Of a DNA stretch of 64,000 nucleotides, positions 23,201 to 35,600 are shown in pieces. The notes below the pieces were generated by a model. It worked only from the letters and a program-made list of their open reading frames with translations. It made no database searches and was not told where the DNA came from. Both the position numbers and the translations under genes were made by a program. This DNA comes from Tillus elongatus (lineage: Eukaryota > Arthropoda > Insecta > Coleoptera > Cleridae), in assembly GCA_964006375.1 (NCBI GenBank), contig OZ023267.1, positions 37,831,766 to 37,895,765 on the forward strand, in the 5' to 3' direction. Every line of letters starts with the position of its first letter. Position 1 is the first letter of the stretch.

Positions 23201-24440
23201 ATGATTTTCCTTCTCCCTTGAACCTCCAAACCTTCAAGTCCAGAATTAACAAGTTGCCTATTTCCTCCTTGTCGACACCCACGGTACGATAGTATTTAGG
23301 CTGTAAGCCTTCGTGGTGTGTTGTTGAAATAAAAAATAAAAAAGCATGATCAATGCGGTCAAATGCCTTTGACATATCAAGGTAGATGACATCGACCTCA
23401 TTACGATTATCTAAAGCTTCCGCAATGTATTGCGTAGTGCAAACTAATCATTGTAACTGCTGATCTGCTTGGCATGAAGCCGTGCTGAGCAGGAGTGGTG
23501 AAGCTCTTTATATGGAAGAATATATGCCTGTATAATAACATTTCTAAAGCTTTAAGGAAGTTACAGGCTAACGATATCTGCCTATAATTATCTATAAGTC
23601 TTTTATCACCAGCCTTATGAACTGTACAAGATTTCGATATCTTCCACACCATTGGATTCTTACAGCTTTTTTAAACATAGATTAAACAAAACCTATAAGG
23701 GGAAAGATAAAACGGCTGCACAATCTTTTAAAATAAATGATGGGATAAGGTCAGGACCAGACGTCATATGAGGCTTAAGCGACCGAAGAACCTCCTCAAC
23801 TTCTGAAAGAAGAAAAACTCACTATTTGTAATGAAGAATAATCATCATTTTTCAAGGTGGTATTTATCACAGACTGTGGTACAGGTGTGGCCTGGCTAGA
23901 TACATATGCAGACTGGAAAAAATCAGCAAAACTATTAGCAATCATCAGACTGATGCAAGTTGAGACCATTATATTCCATTGTTTTGGGAAGAGAATTATG
24001 TTGTCTCTTGGAGTTCAGAAATGACAAGAACTTCTTTGAGTTATTAGAGATTCAATTTTCACAGCTCATGAGGTAATTATTATATTCACTGTTCAACAAA
24101 TCCTTAAGCTCAGACCTTAACCTCCTAAACTGATCATAGTCAGCTGACTTCCCAAAACGTCTATATATCAACCGACTCTTAGCTTTTAGCTTAGACAGCT
24201 TCACCACCTCCCTAGTAAACCAAGTAGGGTATTTAGAAGATCTAGGAGTGGACTTTGGGACACAAGAATCAAAAGTTTCATAGAAAATGGAATAGAATTG
24301 TAAACAAGCCAGGTCAACATCGTCGAGTGCCAGTAAAGGAGACCAGTCAACAAAGGAAAGTCTCTCATATAATGCTTCTAGATCAGCACGTTTAAAATTG
24401 TAAGTTGGCTCACCATTTTTCTTGTGTCCAGGATAATTAT
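20290..24440 (-). mobile_element. Jockey-type LINE, minus strand, interrupted by a plus-strand LINE
   Basis: On the minus strand, reading from about 24400 down: an upstream ORF2 region (SKYPTWFTREVVKLSKLKAK and SADYDQFRRLRSELKDLLN), the fingers (NYRQISLACNFLKALEMLLY near 23575), then VIYLDMSKAFDRIDHA up to 23343. The frame resumes beyond the insertion with ILLRKLEAFGLSESLRKLI (21470 down), VVVDGCRSEYI, then SLNIAKCSCLSFTLR, SIRDLGVIFHRKLSFLSHI and FIRSRLEYA (21170-20860). Endonuclease sequence was not seen, and stops are frequent. The AFDRIDHA/ILLRKL join across the inserted LINE shows that both parts belong to one element. Confidence 0.85.
21475..23342 (+). mobile_element. LINE copy 4 of the 3.1 kb family, inserted into the Jockey-type LINE
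   Basis: The plus strand reads the same protein order as copy 2. NTRKASGLDEIPAIVLKKCA (about 21825-21885) is followed by NYRPISLLSVVSKVMEKYIN (about 22015-22070), then GVPQGSALAPTLFLLHINDL (about 22345-22400) and HSYADDSIL (the catalytic box, about 22430). The tail HPFTVKVTRHRTSCYARSF and an A-rich 3' end (23325-23342) follow. About 60 codons around the KAFD block are deleted (22210-22240). AGCAT occurs at 21470-21474 and 23343-23347, a 5 bp duplication that restores the host LINE frame when removed. Confidence 0.9.
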
Positions 24441-25386
24441 ACGGTTCACAACCTTTATAGTTACTGTATCCCGAAACGCGCCGATTTTACACCAAAAATA
24501 ACATCGTCAGGCGTGAGAACTCCACTCCTACATTTAATTCCCTTCGACTGACATTTGCAACCCAAATTTTTTTTAAGTAAGAAGTAGGCGCTTCTGCTAC
24601 CTCACTTGACTCTCTATTGTGGTTTTAAAATTTATTTCAAACGTTACACAGTAAAACGGTGAAAAAAGAAATTCATTTGATTGACGAACTTCGCTACAAC
24701 ACACTAAAAAATTATTAACTAATCGCGAGACAAATGGATCCATAACAACGCATTACTAAAATAATATAGAAACCTAAGTATGCAGACATGATAGTCAGCG
24801 GATGAGAAGGCATCTTGGGAAACTACGCCGTGAGGTGTGAGAAGCTGAGTCAGCAGAGTGTAAGTCACCTCAAAAAACAATAGAGCCACTCCCAAGGTGA
24901 AACATTATAAATAGACAACTCGCCTTCAGCGGGGTGTTCATTCTTGTTCCTATCTTAATACTTTGCACATCGTGTGCTGCAGTATATTGTATTTTATTAG
25001 TATCACACTCATGTTGATATCTTATTATTTTATTACTGTTTTTTATATGTTGGTTGTGTAACAGTCAATTAAAATTGTTTAAAAAACATAACGTCTTAAC
25101 GGTAAAGTTTAGTGGTGTTTAATACTTTATAATGAGAAAGTAAGAAAAACCAATTTCGGTGCTTTTTTTGGACAGTATCAATAAAAAATACGACAGAAAA
25201 AGTTATCAATATTCTTTCTAATTGGTAATGTTAGTTTCCAAATAATGTTTTATGTATGTTCTTTTATACTTTTTACGACGTTTAAGCGAGAAAAAATGTT
25301 TGAAATTTTTGTCGTCGATGCGATACTTCCACACGCTGTAACGATGTGACAGTAAAAACATGATTTTGTTGCTTACACAATGAATT
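24441..25386. other. AT-rich intron; weak promoter-like patch
   Basis: No gene seen. A TATAAATAG at about 24909 followed by a moderately GC stretch could be part of a solo LTR or chance; no paired ends were found. Confidence 0.3.
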
Positions 25387-26569
25387 AAAAAAAGTCTGGA
25401 CGCAGCAAGTGCGTTGTGGAAGTGAATTTTCATAAAAATGTTTCTAATAGCAAATATGTCTCTCTAATGCAAGCAGGTATCAATGTTGTTACCGGTATAA
25501 CTTATATAGTAGAAACAATGTACCATATTTTATCAAAATAACTTAAAGTTTGAAAATGCACAACCATTTTCCAAAAATAAACTTTAAATATTTCCGAGAA
25601 AACGGGTTTCCTAGCCAAAAAAGCTTAGTTTAATAGCAAATAGAGTTATTGAAATTTGAAGCATTTCAAAACGCACTTACTACGTCTCGATTTTTTCTTA
25701 CAACGCGTCACATTTTGTTAAAAAATGCTAAAATACAATAAAATAAGGGTGTTCGAAAAAGAATTTGTAGGTATCACCAACGACTTATGGGCCATTCTGT
25801 GATTGTCAAAATAATTGTACAAGATGCAGCTCAAGACACCATATAATCAACATATACAACTTTTTGTCGTATCTTGTATAAAGCAATTATATTGAGCTTT
25901 ACAGTATAAATGCGTCATCCTGTAAACAGATAAAAACTGAAACTAAACCCGGATATGGATTCTAGAGGCCTAGTTTGCGTTCATTTGAAGAAATCTTTTT
26001 AAAATTCAAAAGTCATTGTCTACCAACGAATTTTTTCTACGAAAATTAGCTAAAAATGATAGACCATTAAACCATAAACTTAACTAAACCTACAGCCAAA
26101 GCATCAGAGAAAGGGCCTATTTCAAATGAATTTTCTGTAAATATTTTAGTAAAATGAAGGACAATGACGCAAACTCAAGGGTTTGCAGACCACTCTTCTT
26201 GCGACATGATCTTTACATAATCCGTATTTGTTCCAGGGTCTCTGCCTAAATGTTGCCAATTTTGACGTTTCAAATCGCTACTCTGACGATTTGAGGAAAA
26301 CTCCAATTTTGTTTTAACTGCCCAGAACTTTTTATCTTTCTAACTTTTGGAGCATGGTTCACTCCTTATAATACAAACACGCGTACCAAATTTGGTTGCC
26401 TTTACTTTGTTATTTCCGGAGATATAATTTTTTCCGAAACAAATCAGAACATTTTCCGGGAAAACCTGTGCCGATTTTCCTGGATAACAAACTTATCCAA
26501 GCCAGTTGCAAAAGGAAGGTACTCATAAAATTTACTCAAAATCGGCCCATCATTTTTTACGTTATCAAT

Positions 26570-26660
<91 letters not shown>

Positions 26661-26795
26661 ATAAACATATAAAAATTAAAACTGACCCCGGATATGGGTT
26701 CAAGGGGGCCTAGTTCGCGCTTATTTCAAGAAATTTTTTCAAAATTCAAAAGTCGGGATCTCCTCATAAATGATTTTTTATAAGAATTATCAAAT
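25387..26795 (+). repeat. GCAGCAAG-family repeat, copy B (long form)
   Basis: The left end GTCTGGACGCAGCAAGTGCG starts at 25394. The long interior includes agctcaagacaccatataat, catcagagaaagg, a ttttgacgttt phrase, ttcctgg-taac-aacttatccaagcca and aaaggaaggtactca. Then come (TA)n at 26573-26656 and the right flank aaaattaaaactgaccccgg to a worn right hairpin near 26790. The YIYIYI open frames on both strands are the microsatellite. Confidence 0.8.
26573..26656. repeat. (TA)n microsatellite inside copy B
   Basis: About 84 bp of TA with one phase break, at the fixed internal position of the family. Confidence 0.97.
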
Positions 26796-26799
26796 GAAA

Positions 26800-27458
26800 A
26801 AGAAGAACATTGGGACCTTGATGACGAACCGTCAAAATGTAGATTAGTTTGGCTGTTGATGGATATTTAAGAAACAAATATCTGAAACAGGAGAACTTGT
26901 CAAATATCATGTAAGATTGGTTACTCAAGGTTTCACTCAGATGCGAGGTATTGATTTTGAGGTAAAGTTTTCTCCAGTTCTCAAATACGAGACCATAAGA
27001 ATATTACTTTCTCACAGTATTCACCATAAAATGTATTCTTGACAACTCGATATAAACAGCTCTTTTTAAAATAGAAACTTGGATTTTAACATAGGTATAT
27101 ATGAAAGTTTCTGAAAAAAAGCCTGGACGCAGCAAGTGCGTTATGGTAGTGAATTTTCATAGAAATGATCTGGCACAAAATATTTTATTTTTTTATTAAC
27201 ATTTTTTTCTTGTGACATAGAAATCTAAGTTTTGGTGTATGGTTTACTTTTTATATCGTAAACCTACCTACCAAATTTGGTTATCATAGCTTTTCAATTT
27301 TTTGAGATAAAATTTTTTTTCGAATGAAAACTCAAAATTTTCTCGGAAAACCTCAACCGATTTTCCTGACTAACGAACTTGTCCAAGCCATTTACAAAAG
27401 GAAGGTACATGCCAAGTCTTATCAAAATCAGACCATTATTTTTTGAGTTATCGGCGTG

Positions 27459-27548
<90 letters not shown>

Positions 27549-28760
27549 ATATATATATATATATACATATATATAAACATATATAAATTGAAACTGACCC
27601 CGGATATGGGCTCTAGGGGTCCTAGTTCGCGCTCATTTGCAAAAAATTTTTCAAAATTCAAAAGTCGAGATCTCTCCATTAGTGAATTTTTTCTACGAAA
27701 ATTCACTAATACAAATAATAAACCAGTAAGAGTACGTTTACAGAAAATTATTTATGACTTAAAACAATCTCCATGACAATGAAATCATAGACTTGTGGCT
27801 GTTTTAACTATCCTAAAGCAGTCTTTACACAATCCTTGTTTATAGGCATCTGAAGACGGTTATCAAATAGTTGCGAAATATGTATTAGTTCCTGGATCAA
27901 CAATGGAAAAAATTAAAGAAGTGGAAACCTTACTTAGCCAACACTTCGAGATTTCTAATCTGGACAACCCAAAACTTCTTTTTTTATTACAGGTATCATT
28001 TGAAACAGACTTTGTGACACTGAGTCAGGAAAGTGGAAAGTTTTGAGAAAATTCAATTTGGAAAAATGTAAGTTACTGTTACTGCGTATGGATCCAGATC
28101 TGAAACCAGAAAAAGCAAAACCCCCTCATAAAGTCCTATATATAAAACACATAATTGGAAGCTTCCTCTACGTTGCTATGCGACCCAGACCGGATATCAT
28201 ATATGCAGTAAATATTGTGTCACAATTTAATTATTATCCCACCGTTATGCATATAAAAATGGTTCAACAGATTGTTAGATACTGAAAAGGTACAGCAAAC
28301 GGGACACTCAAATACAAGAACATAAATGTCATCTATCTTAACCCGCTTGACGCTTGTTTTGCAGATTCTTTACATACAAACAGATATGGCAGTGGATTCT
28401 ATGCTAATTCTGCTGTTACTTGGACCACAAAAAAAAAACAGCGAGGTGTATCTGTTTACACCAAACAAACAGAATATATGGCTTTATTTCTTGCAAGCAA
28501 TTTATATGTCTAGTATCGTCAGAGATTTACATCATGAAGTTCAGCCTATTTTATACAATACTATTATACATATATCCACCAATTCTGTTTGCATCATCGC
28601 AATAAACATATTGTACATTACCAGTTTACAAGGGAGATAATACTAGAAGAAGAAATTAGCATCATGTAAATAAGCTTCAAAGACAATGTTGCAATGCAAA
28701 CATTCTCACAAAACCACTAAAGAAAGAATACTTTTAAACTGCTGTCTCAAAATGTATCTA
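26800..28760 (+). pseudogene. Ty1/copia retrotransposon pol relic, split by repeat copy C
   Basis: Plus-strand frames give VKYHVRLVTQGFTQMRGIDF and FEVKFSPVLKYETIRILL (26910-27000; RT start, cf. the ARLVA.G..Q..GIDY..TFSPV.....IR block). After the insertion come [16 protein letters not shown] (27730-27775; the L.K..YGLKQ.P block) and EKIKEVETLLSQHFEISNLD. Then follow a PHKVLYIKHIIGSFLYVAMR and RPDIIYAVNIVSQF region, and the RNase H part YGSGFYANSAVTWTTKK with VYTKQTEYMALFLASNL (about 28385-28505). The D-x-K...ILTKPL-like end is near 28720. Many stops and frameshifts. The catalytic YVDDM block was not found and is probably mutated. No LTRs recognised. Confidence 0.8.
27113..27709 (+). repeat. 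GCAGCAAG-family repeat, copy C (short form, full ends)
   Basis: Left end at 27119 (AGCCTGGACGCAGCAAGTGC), interior with aacgaacttgtccaagccat and aaaggaaggtacatgcc, (TA)n at 27463-27570, right flank gaaactgaccccggatatgg, and right hairpin at 27677-27709 (TTAGTGAATTTT...AAAATTCACTAA). It sits inside the copia pol relic, whose RT blocks lie on both sides, so its limits are well supported. Confidence 0.88.
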
Positions 28761-29849
28761 GTTACTTTAAATATCAACTCCGACGGAGAGTCTTGGTTAT
28801 TGGTTCATAGCAGTGATTGTTTTGATATCTATAAAATATATTATTGTTTCGAGAAATAATTATTATGTCAATTTTAACATTGCAAGCTGTGTAATATACT
28901 TTTTAATAAACTAGCTTAAGCTGAAGTATTATTCAACATACAGATGTAAGTATATATGTACAATGCCCAGCCCTTTAGAGGCATGACAGCATCTCTACCT
29001 ATCTCTATCTTAAATGATATAAACATAGAGAAAAACAGATTCTTGCCTGGGAAAAAATTTATCAAAGTTTGTAGAATACATCTTGTAGAAACGAATTTTC
29101 CACATAAGGATCTTTCCAGATTATAAAACCGTTCATCTTCCAGGACAAAAATATTAATCGGAAGTGATAAATCCATGAAAGGGCAATAATATGCGCTTGC
29201 GTAAACAGGCTCATCGATACTAAAACTGCGATACGCATTGCGTGAACCAGCCAAGCATCTCGTCGACCAGTCGGACTAACAACCAGCCGCCTTATACAGA
29301 TTAAAAAGGGGGATGCGCTCGGTCGAGGGGGTAGAAAATGGCGGAAGTTCCGGTCTGCCATTGGGCAGATGGGTTCATTTGTTTTTATGATAATAGAGGC
29401 GGGTTGCATATATCGAGGCATTACGGACCAGGTGCTCCTACGAATTGTGGGGTGCTTTTGTATACTGTTTTACATCGCTCCCGTAATTGTGTCTAACCGC
29501 AGACAATGCGATGGGTTCATTTTGTACTATATAATAAACCTCACATCGTTGTCAAATAGGACAGTGGACGCATACGTTTATTTAAATTTTTTAGGCGCAG
29601 AGTTTTTGCTATGACTTGATTTATTGTATGTTTTTTTTTACATCAAAAAGGATATCTATACAGGTGGTCCCACAAATAATACGCCATAGAGGAATACTTG
29701 ATTTCTGGCATTAAAATGAACCGATTTTAGTAAAACTTACCTCAGCCCGAAAGTCGATATTAACAAAACAAAGTTACACTCAACATTTTGTATACATTTT
29801 TTCGCGTAACTGTTTCTTGAACAAAAATCTGTTAAAAGAAAGGTATCGA
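28761..29849. other. Intron, nothing recognised
   Basis: Open frames on both strands at 28916-29614 show no family motif and no splice support. The stretch 29230-29500 is somewhat less AT-rich than its surroundings. Confidence 0.35.
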
Positions 29850-29935
29850 TGATGAGCCTTTGCTCAATTTCTTTCAAATGAGCGCGGATTTGGGTCCCTA
29901 GAACCCGAAACCGAACTCCGTTTGAATTTTTATAT

Positions 29936-29994
<59 letters not shown>

Positions 29995-29998
29995 CATG
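29850..29998 (-). repeat. GCAGCAAG-family repeat, copy D (right-end fragment, minus)
   Basis: A partial copy in reverse orientation: the microsatellite (29939-29993) and the family phrase aaatgagcgcggatttgggt-ccctagaaccc. It lies directly next to copy E in the same orientation. Confidence 0.7.
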
Positions 29999-30002
29999 TT
30001 TT

Positions 30003-30131
30003 TGTGAATTTTCTTAAAAAAAATTCACTAATGAGGAGATTCCGACTTTTGAATTTTGAAATAATTTCTTCAAATGAGCGCAAACTAGGACTCCTAAAAC
30101 CCATATCCCGGGCCAGGTTCCATTTTTATAT

Positions 30132-30207
<76 letters not shown>

Positions 30208-30820
30208 GTATCACACCGAGACCTCAAAAAATAAAGGGCCGATTATAATCAGATTTGGTGAGTTCCTTCCTTTTCTAAATGTTTTGGACAGGTTCGTTAA
30301 CCAGGAAAATCGGGTAAGGTTTTCCGGGATAATTTTGGGCTTTATTTCTAAAAAGAAATCATATCTCCGAAAATTAAAACGCTATAGCAACCAAATTTGG
30401 TAGGCTGGTCTCCGTTATAAAGTGTATCTTTTGTACTAAAATTCAGATCTCTAGGTTAAAAGACAAATAAATTACAAGCCTCTGATTAAAAAAATTCGAA
30501 ACGTCAAAATTGATAATTCTGGCAGTCGTACATTAGTACGCATTAGCCGTTTGTGAGATAAAAATACGGCTCTAAATGACTAACAAGCTCCTAGACCTGT
30601 GTCTTAGCCGTCATTTTCCTTTTGTTTCGTTAAAATGTGAGACAAATAAATTACAAGCCTCTGATTAAAAAAATTCGAAACGTCAAAATTGATAATTCTG
30701 GCAGTCGTACATTAGTACGCATTAGCCGTTTGTGAGATAAAAATACGACTCTAAATGACTAACAAGCTCCTAGACCTGTGTCTTAGCCGTCATTTTCCTT
30801 TTGTTTCGTTAAAATGTGAG
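30003..30820 (-). repeat. GCAGCAAG-family repeat, copy E (long form, minus)
   Basis: The right-end hairpin is at 30006-30038, the family right flank at 30045-30130 and (TA)n at 30133-30206. Then come gcacaccgag-like, ccttttctaaatg, ggacaggttcgttaacc and ccaaatttggtaggc, all as reverse complements of the plus-strand copies. The far part (30462-30819) is a fresh tandem duplication, listed separately. No GCAGCAAG end was found for this copy before 30820. Confidence 0.78.
30462..30819. repeat. Nearly perfect 179 bp tandem duplication
   Basis: 30462-30640 and 30641-30819 are nearly identical; the one difference I see is CGGCTC versus CGACTC. The unit belongs to the interior of repeat copy E. Confidence 0.93.
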
Positions 30821-31231
30821 AAAAAAATCAATTTTAAACAAAAATTGTATGGTGTAAATCAAGACGTTACAAAAGTAATATACTACAGTATATACCTGTT
30901 AGTAGATGCATCTGTCATGTCGAGAATGCCGAGAGGTAAAATGGACTCCTATAATAGGCGTTCTAATCTCAGTTAGTGACTTCACTCTTTTATTTCACTT
31001 TACCGTTATCTGATTAGATTGTGTAATTCCGATGAATTTTTTAGCAAGTTTTTGTATGACAAATTCAAATAGGACGAGAGGAAACTTTTAAGACTTAATT
31101 CAACTTGAATAGCACATCTGGTTGTTTGTTATTGCCCTAACTTAGTGAAACCGTTCCATCCTTAACACAGCCGTAGACTTTTTCCGTGGCTTCACAAGTG
31201 CTTGTTCTTTTCTGCAACCGATTTCCATTTT
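30821..31231. other. AT-rich intron, nothing recognised
   Basis: The open frame 30755-30976 is partly repeat copy E; no gene seen. Confidence 0.35.
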
Positions 31232-31550
31232 AACTGGACGCAGGAGGTGCGTTATGGTAGCAAATTTTCATTAAAATTTCAACTTTCAATAGCTCAGTTT
31301 GCTATTAACCTAACGTTCGTTGGCCAGGAACCAGCTTTTCGGAAACATTTAAAATTTATTTTCGGAAAATTGTTGTACATTTTCAAACAATAATGCCATT
31401 TTGATGAAACATGCTACATTGTTTCTACTATATAGGTTATACCGGTAACCAAATTGCATGCCTGCTTTTAAAAAAAGAAATATTTGTTATTAAAAGCATT
31501 TTTATGAAAATTCACTACCACAACGCACTTGCTGCGTCCAGACTTTCTTT
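31232..31550. repeat. GCAGCAAG-family, copy F: palindromic short form
   Basis: Ends are inverted copies of each other: ACTGGACGCAGGAGGTGCG at 31236 and the complement CGCACTTGCTGCGTCCAGAC at 31526-31545. The interior (acatttaaaatttattttcg, actatataggttataccgg) is family sequence. It resembles a MITE of about 315 bp. Confidence 0.8.
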
Positions 31551-32240
31551 ATAAGATAGTATTTAATAACCATCCATCCAATCTAGTTTTATTAGTTTCA
31601 AATCAAGGACAAGTGTTGTTTCTTTTTAAGCCATGCGATACTGTAAGATAAAAACTATTTTGATCCCTTTGTCCTACGTATAAACTAAATATTTTAGGAA
31701 CATTTTATTAGGTTAATAAATATCATAAGAAACTGAGTAAAATTCTATGGGTAACTTATTTTTGTCACTAGTAAAAAACGATGAGAGCTTACAGAAAAAA
31801 TGAGAGAGTAAGCCAGAATCTTTGGAATATTCTAAGCCTATTTGGCTTAAAACATTCGTAAAATTATTCAAATAGGATTTAGTAAGTTTTCCGTAAGCAG
31901 ACTAGTATAGGTAATATCCGTAACACCCCAACATTTAATACAGTTTGTATACTCTAAATAAATAATCCCCTCATTCAGAAGCATTACAAGGTACTCAAGT
32001 TCGCACACAACTACTACGCACACACATACACAGAAAACACAAACGCTTATTGTTGGTTTGGGTATTAATAACAGACAGGACCGAAATCAATAGTGTTTCT
32101 TTACCGAAATAAATTAGAATTAAAAAAAAAGTAAATTCAAATACATAAGTGGAATTATATGTATATAGTTCGTACATACATTGTGAGTTTGTATATAGTT
32201 TGTACATAAATTAGGAACTTGTATATTTGTGAAGAATATG
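31551..32240. other. AT-rich intron, nothing recognised
   Basis: Contains a few short repeats such as tatatagtttgtacata (32160-32215), but no gene or known element. Confidence 0.35.
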
Positions 32241-33353
32241 GGAAAACTCTGGGCGCAGCAAGTGCGTTATGGAAGTGAATTTTCATAAAAATGTTTTTAA
32301 TTACAAATATATCGCTCTAATGCGAGCAGGCATCAATTTGGTTACCGGTATACATATATAGTAGTAACAGAGTACTATATTTTATCAAAATAATTATTTG
32401 AAAATATACACAAATTTTCCGAAAATAAACTTTAAATGTTTCTGAGAAAACTGGTCTCCTAGCCAATGAACCTTAGGTTAATAGCAAATTGAGTTATTAA
32501 AATTTGAAAGATTTAATGAAAATTCGCAACCAAAACGCCCTTGCTGCGTTCATACAAACATTTTTCGAAAATAAAGTTAAATGTTGGTTTCCTAACCAAC
32601 AAAACTTACGTTAATAGCAAATTGAGTTATTGAAATTTGGAGGATTTAATAAAAATTTGCTACCAAAACGCACTTACTGCGTTCAGATTTTTTTCTTATA
32701 AACATGCATCATATTTCGATAAAAAACTCTAAAATGCATTAACGAATTTGTTCTACGAAAATTAGCTAAAAATTATAGACCGTTAAACCATAAACTTCAC
32801 TAAACGTACAGCGAAAGCATCAACTTAACTAAACCGACAGCCAAAGCATCAGAGAAAGGGTCTATTTGAAAAGAATTTTCTGGGAACATTTTAGTAAAAT
32901 GAAGGACAATGACGATTGAAACTAAGACTTCAGGCTTTGTAAAACATTCTTCTTAAGACATTTTCCTTCCATAGCTCATATTAGTTTCAGGTTCATTGTC
33001 TAAATATTACCAATTTTGACGTTTAACATCGCGACTTTGACGTTTTGAGGAAAATCCAAATTTATTTTTCTTTAAATGCCTGTAACTTTTTTGTCCTTTA
33101 ACCCACATAGCTAAATTTTGGCAGGTGACTTACCTATAATAATGTAAACCCGCGTATGAAATTTGGTTGCCCTTACTTTGTTAATTTTGGAGATATACAT
33201 TTTTTTCGATTTTTTTCGAAAGAAAACAAAAAATTTTCTGGGAAAGCCTCGGCGGATTTTCCTGGCTAACGAACTTATCCAAGCCACTTGCGAAAGGAAG
33301 GTACTCACCAAGTTTTATCAAAATCGGTCGTTTATTTTTTAAGTTATAGGTGT

Positions 33354-35430
<2,077 letters not shown>

Positions 35431-35480
<50 letters not shown>
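35431..35480. repeat. (AC)n microsatellite right of the LINE
   Basis: About 50 bp of AC, the right part of the array interrupted by the LINE. Confidence 0.97.
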
Positions 35481-35483
<3 letters not shown>

Positions 35484-35600
35484 AACATAAACATATAAAG
35501 TCTGAAACCGACCTCGGATTTGCGTTCCAGGGGTCCTAAATAGCACTCATTTGAAATTTTTTTTCAAAATTGAAAAGTCGGGATTTGTGGAAAAGAAAAA

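Noticed and set aside
24780..25095. Possible solo LTR with TATAAATAG
   Set aside because: No paired TG...CA ends or target duplication could be shown.
26396..27776. YIYIYI open frames on both strands around TA arrays
   Set aside because: TA microsatellites have no stop in some frames; they are not genes.
29062..29421. 119-codon minus-strand frame overlapping other frames
   Set aside because: No motif, no splice support, overlapping frames on both strands; probably chance in a less AT-rich stretch.
31202..31393. 63-codon plus-strand frame
   Set aside because: Lies within repeat copy F and is not conserved as protein among copies.
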